Source of the DNA: Hippophae tibetana
Lineage: Eukaryota; Streptophyta; Magnoliopsida; Rosales; Elaeagnaceae
Direction of reading: 5' to 3'
Length of the DNA: 64,000 nt
Assembly (NCBI GenBank): GCA_037013495.1
Contig: CM072806.1
Coordinates: 21,093,501-21,157,500, forward strand
The position numbers and the translations under genes were made by a program. How positions within the stretch are numbered: position 1 is the first letter of the stretch; the number at the start of each line of letters is the position of its first letter. Under the pieces are notes generated by a model. The model was not told where the DNA came from and did not search any database. It worked only from the letters and a program-made list of their open reading frames with translations. Positions 59,198 to 64,000 of the stretch are shown here, in pieces.

Positions 59198-59399
59198 TAG
59201 AATAAATCTTAAGTGTTATTACTTTATCAAATTGATGCTAAATATATCTAAAAAATAATAAAAAATACTTATAATTTCAAACATATAGATTTTCTTTAAA
59301 TAAAGATTAAACTATGCATATTCAAATCTATTTTTAACATTTACTTATAAATAGATCATAAATATTAATGTTTTTCAATTACAAGGAAAGTTACAACTA

Positions 59400-59990
59400 A
59401 AAAAAGAGTATTCAATAGATAGTATGACCATGTAGGGAAAATGGTCACTCTAAACGATACTTGGAACCAATAGCATCAGTGCAATGCACTCAATTACTTG
59501 AAAATAACTTTAAGCCTTGAAATTTAGGTTCACGAGGCATGTTGGGTTTGAATTATTACACTTTTAAGTGATGAGATAGGAGTAGTCCCAATCATCATGA
59601 ATGACTCATAGGCCAACACAATATACGGTGAGTCAAGTATATTCACTAGATAATCTCTTAAATAGATAAATAATTAATAATTATCTTAAATTGACTATAA
59701 AAAATAATTATGTTAAGATACAAAAAGCTATTTTAAATGGTAAATGAAACACATTAATATATTTTAATTATTATATAATTCACTATTATATATTTCACAC
59801 AAAAGAACACAATATTTTTTTTCCTTTTCACGTAGAAACATTTAGCTCTTTTATTCTTTACGACTATTAATACTGAATTAAGTATTAAAGTGTCTTTAGA
59901 AAGGTGACACACTGGTATCCGAGGAATCTCCCCTTGTAAGTTCTAAAAATTCATTTCATTTGTTATAGACGAAAATTGACATCAATATTT
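59400..59990 (+). mobile_element. Possible solo LTR remnant (Gypsy-like)
   Basis: Around 59870-59905 the sequence ACTGAATTAAGTATTAAAGTG followed by TCTTT resembles the LTR signature also seen at 16145-16165. A segment with GAGTCAAGT precedes it in both places. Boundaries cannot be set and no TG...CA pair is certain. Confidence 0.35.
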
Positions 59991-62250
59991 AATAATAAGA
60001 ATATAAAAAAATTAGATAATGATATCACAATAACTTTTATTATTGTCACAATAAAATATATAAAATATTTATTTTATCCATAATATTAATTACATTTAAT
60101 ATCATATTATTAAAATAAATTATTATTAATAAATTATTTTTATGATAATAATAATTTACATTATCATTATATAGTTAAAAAATGAGAAAAAGACATCATA
60201 CAATTTTAGACAAATAGACGTTTTAGTTTCATAATTTTCAATTATATTATTTAAATCCTATAAATTTAAAAAATATATGCATTATCGTTTAAAAATGTGA
60301 ATATAAATCTAATAATTTAATTTTTTTAATATTAAAATGTATATTTTTATAAAATTATACGTATAAATTATTATAATTAAAATGAATAAAATGAAAGTAT
60401 TAATTTTATGAAAGGTATGTAATCTTTAGTCACTTATTGTAAAAATAATAATAGTAAGTCAACCGGAGAAAAAGCTGAGAACACCGAAGTCGACTAGAGA
60501 GAGAAAGGAGGGGACGCTGAGCTGGACAACGAGTCTCAACCATCAAATCAAATAATGAGACATTACTCAGCAAATAAATTTTCAAAAATTGACCCACGTC
60601 ACCCACCATTACCCTAACGATTTGTTTTATGTCAATTTAATTCAATTTTTAATTGCAATTAAATAAAAAGTGGTGCAGTCTTTTTTTTTTTTTTTGTAAG
60701 AAGTATTGTAATCCTTTTTATAAACATATATGATTTTTATCACAGCAGACAATTTTTTTTAATACATCGCATATAATAAATTAATATTTTACTAATAAAT
60801 AGTTTTACGATTATTTTATTATATTATTTAAATTTTATATAATAAATAATTAATATATCAGTTAATATTATAACAATTTATTTTATAAATAAATAGACTC
60901 TAATTCTGTGACTAATATGATTAAATAAAAGTCGATGAATATTATTCCTTTTAAAAGCTTGTTGAATATGTTTGTTTTTATAAGGATGATTAATCAATTT
61001 AAAAAATATATATAAAATTTAAAAAGAATTAGTGCTAATTAAGTCTGAATCATGATAATAAGATTTTTTTTTAAAAAATATACATATTTATTCTTACATT
61101 AATTATAACATAAAATAAAAAAATATGTATCTTATGTTATATTATAATTATTAAATATAAAGATATATATATAAATTTAATATTTTCAATAATTTAAATT
61201 TAATGACTCGCTTTCTTGGGTGGTTAATGTCAGCAGATTTTAATCCTACCACGTTTTTAGGACAGATATGATATTAGTATAATTAATATTGCTTTGTATT
61301 TAAAAACCAAAATGTGAAAATGTATTGTTAGTATAGGAGATAAAAGGTTATATATTTATTTTAATTAGTTATTATTATTATTATTGATTTCTAGGGAAAA
61401 TAATAATCACAACTTTTTTTCGATATACAATTAACTTTAACTTATACACACCAAACATTATTCATTATTTTTAAAATATTATTTATATTAATTAGATTAT
61501 TTTCTCTCTATTTGTTATTGAATATTTATTTTTCAAAAAAAAATTATATTAATTTTAAATTTTATTAATATAAAATATTAAATTATTACATACTTTAAAA
61601 ACAATAAATAATTTCTCATATACACTCACATATTAATTATTTTAAATTTACATTAAACAGGATATGAAATAACACTTTCATGAGAAACTATATATTATTT
61701 CAAGAATAAATAATATAGTACATTTTATTATATTTCTTGTATTTGTTTTTCTATTTATTTTTAAAATTTAGCCTATATTTTATATATAATAGATGCAATG
61801 AATTTAAAGTTACTAATAAAATAGTATTTAATCCTTAAATTAACAAGTTTAAATTTAAAGCAAAAATAATATATATTTTTTTCTATTTAATTCTATTTAT
61901 TTTTAAATTTTAAGCGTTTATTTTATATGTAATACATATAAATTTAAAATTATTAATAAAAATAATATTTAATTTTTAGATTGATAATATATGATTTAAA
62001 TAAAATATTATATTTATTTTTTTATTAATCTGAAATAGCATTTTACCAGTAATATCAAAACAATCTATACTCTCTAACTTTTAATATTAGATATTACAGT
62101 ATTGATGGGACAACTGTATATTTTATTTATTTTTATTTAAAAAATTGTATAAAAATAAGTTTTCGTATGACTCGATACTATAATTTTAAAACCACACGTT
62201 AATTAACAAATAGCATGTGTGATATGCTTAAGTCGGTAATGTCTATCTGA
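59991..62250. other. AT-rich intergenic DNA upstream of the kinase gene
   Basis: No gene recognised. The stretch 60450-60620 is of balanced composition with a GA-rich run (GAGAGAGAAAGGAGG) and GACCCACGTCACCC, which looks promoter-like, but no coding exon is joined to it. The rest is A/T-rich. Confidence 0.45.
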
Positions 62251-62760
62251 CTATCTCCTTCGCTTTTACTAAATTTATGGGTTACGATTGATACGAAATT
62301 TTGACATATACGCGTTTGTGTATCTGGTTTTATCGATTTTTATTTTTATTTTTATTTTTATGATTACATTTGTTTATTTAATAGTAGTTTTATTTTTAAT
62401 ATTTATATTATTTATTATGTAATTGGTAAATAAACTCAAATCCAGTAGGTTACATGAGACACAATCACGTTATTTATTTAATCCTTGTTACTTGTGAGAG
62501 TATCTGTTTCTTTTTTGTGTAGATATTTATGGTGTGCTTGAGTTTTTCACATTTTTTTTTCCGGATAATTTAGTTGTAAAGCTCATTGGTTAGCCGTTCT
62601 CTGCAGTATCCATTAGGGTTTCGTTGTGCAAAGCCTCTCTGCTCCGGAGAAGACAGTGGAGAGAACGAAAGAAAACTTGTCTACAATTGGGATTTTAGGT
62701 TTCGAGACAGTTTTTTTGAATTTTCTATATGGTTTATTTGTTAATGGAATTGTAGAGAAA
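62251..62760 (+). promoter_or_regulatory. Promoter and 5' leader region of the PBL kinase gene
   Basis: Mixed-composition DNA leading to the start codon. An upstream ATG at 62626 is in frame with the kinase ATG without a stop, adding 45 codons. The residues it adds are not conserved-looking, and the next Met starts an MGC acylation motif, so this stretch is more likely leader. Confidence 0.4.
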
Positions 62761-64000
62761 ATGGGTTGCTTTAGTTCTCGCCATAAGGAATTTAGCAAGG
62801 TCAAAGTTGAACACGGCACTCAATTTGCAGGTAAATTGTTTTCTTTTAATTTTCTTATACTCATGTGGCCGAACAATTTCGATTTTTTGGCATAATTTGC
62901 GGAATGTGGGGTTTTTTATTGTTGAAACAATCCATTTTAGATTCTGTTGGAGGGAAGGGGAAGACAAATTTCAATGGTAGTAGAGGTGAGTATTTCTACA
63001 GACTACAGCCATTCGAGCAACAAAACATGAATTTTTATTATTATTAATGTACCTGCTCAATTTGGAGTAATTATCACTTTTGTTGCTGTTCATAATTGTT
63101 AATATACTCATTTTCGTTCTTCAAGAAGAAAAAGAGAGGATAATATATGTACTTTTGTTTTCATTTTTGGAATTATTAGACTAAAATGTGATGTTACTTG
63201 GCAGACAATGGGATTGGAAGAGGAAAGCCTGGCAATTATCCGAAAAACGGTGCGGCTCGTAGTTACACATTTCGGGAATTAGCAACAGCCACTAAAGGCT
63301 TTAGGGAGGTGAACATGATTGGGGAAGGAGGTTTTGGAAAAGTCTATAAAGGTCGTCTCGAAACAGGCCAAGTATGTTGCTGAAGTTTTTGTACATATGT
63401 AACCTTTTTACTTTTTTAATATTAATATTTCTTTTGAAGCTAGGCTTTTGATGTTGCTAGTTTGTCAAACTACAGGAATTTTTAAAATAAGTGCTTTTTA
63501 AATAATTAATTAGTATGAAAGCCGTGTTTGGATGGAGGGAAATGGATATATGAGTTATATTTTGATGTTACACTGCTGAAGGATTTATTTTCATAAGCAG
63601 GTTGTTGCTATTAAACAACTCAATCATGATGGTCATCAGGGATTTCAGGAATTCATCGTTGAGGTTCTGATGCTAAGTCTGCTACATCATAGTAATCTTG
63701 TGACGTTAATTGGCTACTGCACTGATGGAGATCAAAGACTCTTGGTCTATGAATACATGCCTTTGGGTAGCTTGGAATATCATCTATTTGGTATTTATCC
63801 TAATTACCGAATCAAAATGTAGTGCTCCCTCCCCCCCTCTTTTCTCTTTCTTTTTCTTAATATGATACATTGGTACTTCTCTTTCTTTTTGGGGCAAAAG
63901 TATTATCCTTTTTTCTTTAAATTTAAATAAATCTGGCTAATTTATTTTGAATTGTTTTTAATTGATCAAAGGTTTTTATGGATATGGAGAGAATCTTTAG
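62761..64000 (+). CDS. PBL21/PBL22-like: Receptor-like cytoplasmic kinase, PBS1-like (PBL21/PBL22 type), 5' part
   Basis: Predicted Ser/Thr protein kinase of subfamily RLCK VII, acting at the plasma membrane. The exons I place are 62761-62830, 62941-62985, 63205-63371 and 63601-63790, joined by GT-AG introns in consistent phases; the rest lies beyond the window. The start MGCFSS gives Gly2 for myristoylation and Cys3 for palmitoylation. The kinase domain begins [16 protein letters not shown], then the Gly-rich loop [11 protein letters not shown], the ATP-binding lysine in VVAIKQL, the helix-C region [20 protein letters not shown] and [16 protein letters not shown]. The catalytic HRD and DFG motifs are not in the window. 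The [19 protein letters not shown] and TLIGYC strings are, from memory, characteristic of Arabidopsis PBL21 (ASG5) and PBL22. Such kinases relay signals from surface receptors, but the specific role here is inferred. Confidence 0.88.

Noticed and set aside
62626..62760. Longer N-terminus for the PBL kinase starting at the in-frame ATG at 62626
   Set aside because: The next Met starts MGCFSS, a dual acylation motif expected at the very N-terminus of this kinase family; the added 45 residues have no recognisable motif.

Overview
This is nuclear DNA from a flowering plant, most likely a woody or herbaceous eudicot that I cannot name. The evidence is very AT-rich intergenic DNA, GT-AG spliced genes with short exons, and Copia, Gypsy, LINE, hAT and CACTA elements in many stages of decay. 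No prokaryotic or organellar signal was seen. Family names come from recognising motifs by eye; no database search was run.

Only two genes look intact. Near the left end (3464-7613, +) is a nine-exon bromodomain gene of the plant BRD1/BRD2 (SWI/SNF-associated) type; its exons join in frame to 685 codons plus a stop. At the right edge (from 62761, +) is the start of a receptor-like cytoplasmic kinase of the PBL21/PBL22 type, cut off by the window end. In Arabidopsis, as I recall it, BRD1 lies beside PBL21 and BRD2 beside PBL22. If so, this window is a conserved gene pair pushed about 55 kb apart by transposons.

Between them, left to right: a tRNA-Ala pseudogene (8358); the 3' end of a probable family-92 glycosyltransferase gene (9609-9929, -); a 4-kb decayed hAT element (9920-13924); a probable solo LTR (15.7-16.2 kb); a CACTA (En/Spm-like) element with a TNP2 transposase remnant and a second gene ending in an Ulp1-type cysteine protease (16.8-23.6 kb); AT-rich filler with a tandem duplication (25.25-25.79 kb); a Copia reverse-transcriptase relic (27.5-28.5 kb); a complete but dead Copia element with LTRs, PBS and PPT (28842-34220, -); a cluster of four related Gypsy LTRs with two gag-derived interiors (35.3-46.07 kb, +); a Copia LTR (46.07-47.35 kb); a LINE RT relic (47.4-47.9 kb, -); a hAT-type MITE (48588-49060); a 5'-truncated Copia element (50.96-55.25 kb, -); and a non-autonomous Gypsy element inserted at its broken edge (55256-59197, -).

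The most unusual signal is in the long LTR of that last element: a GC-richer island (56.16-56.78 kb) with eight exact CACGTG palindromes, mostly in the context ACACGTGG, resembling a natural multimer of G-box/ABRE sites. No CRISPR arrays, rRNA genes or new host defence systems were seen.
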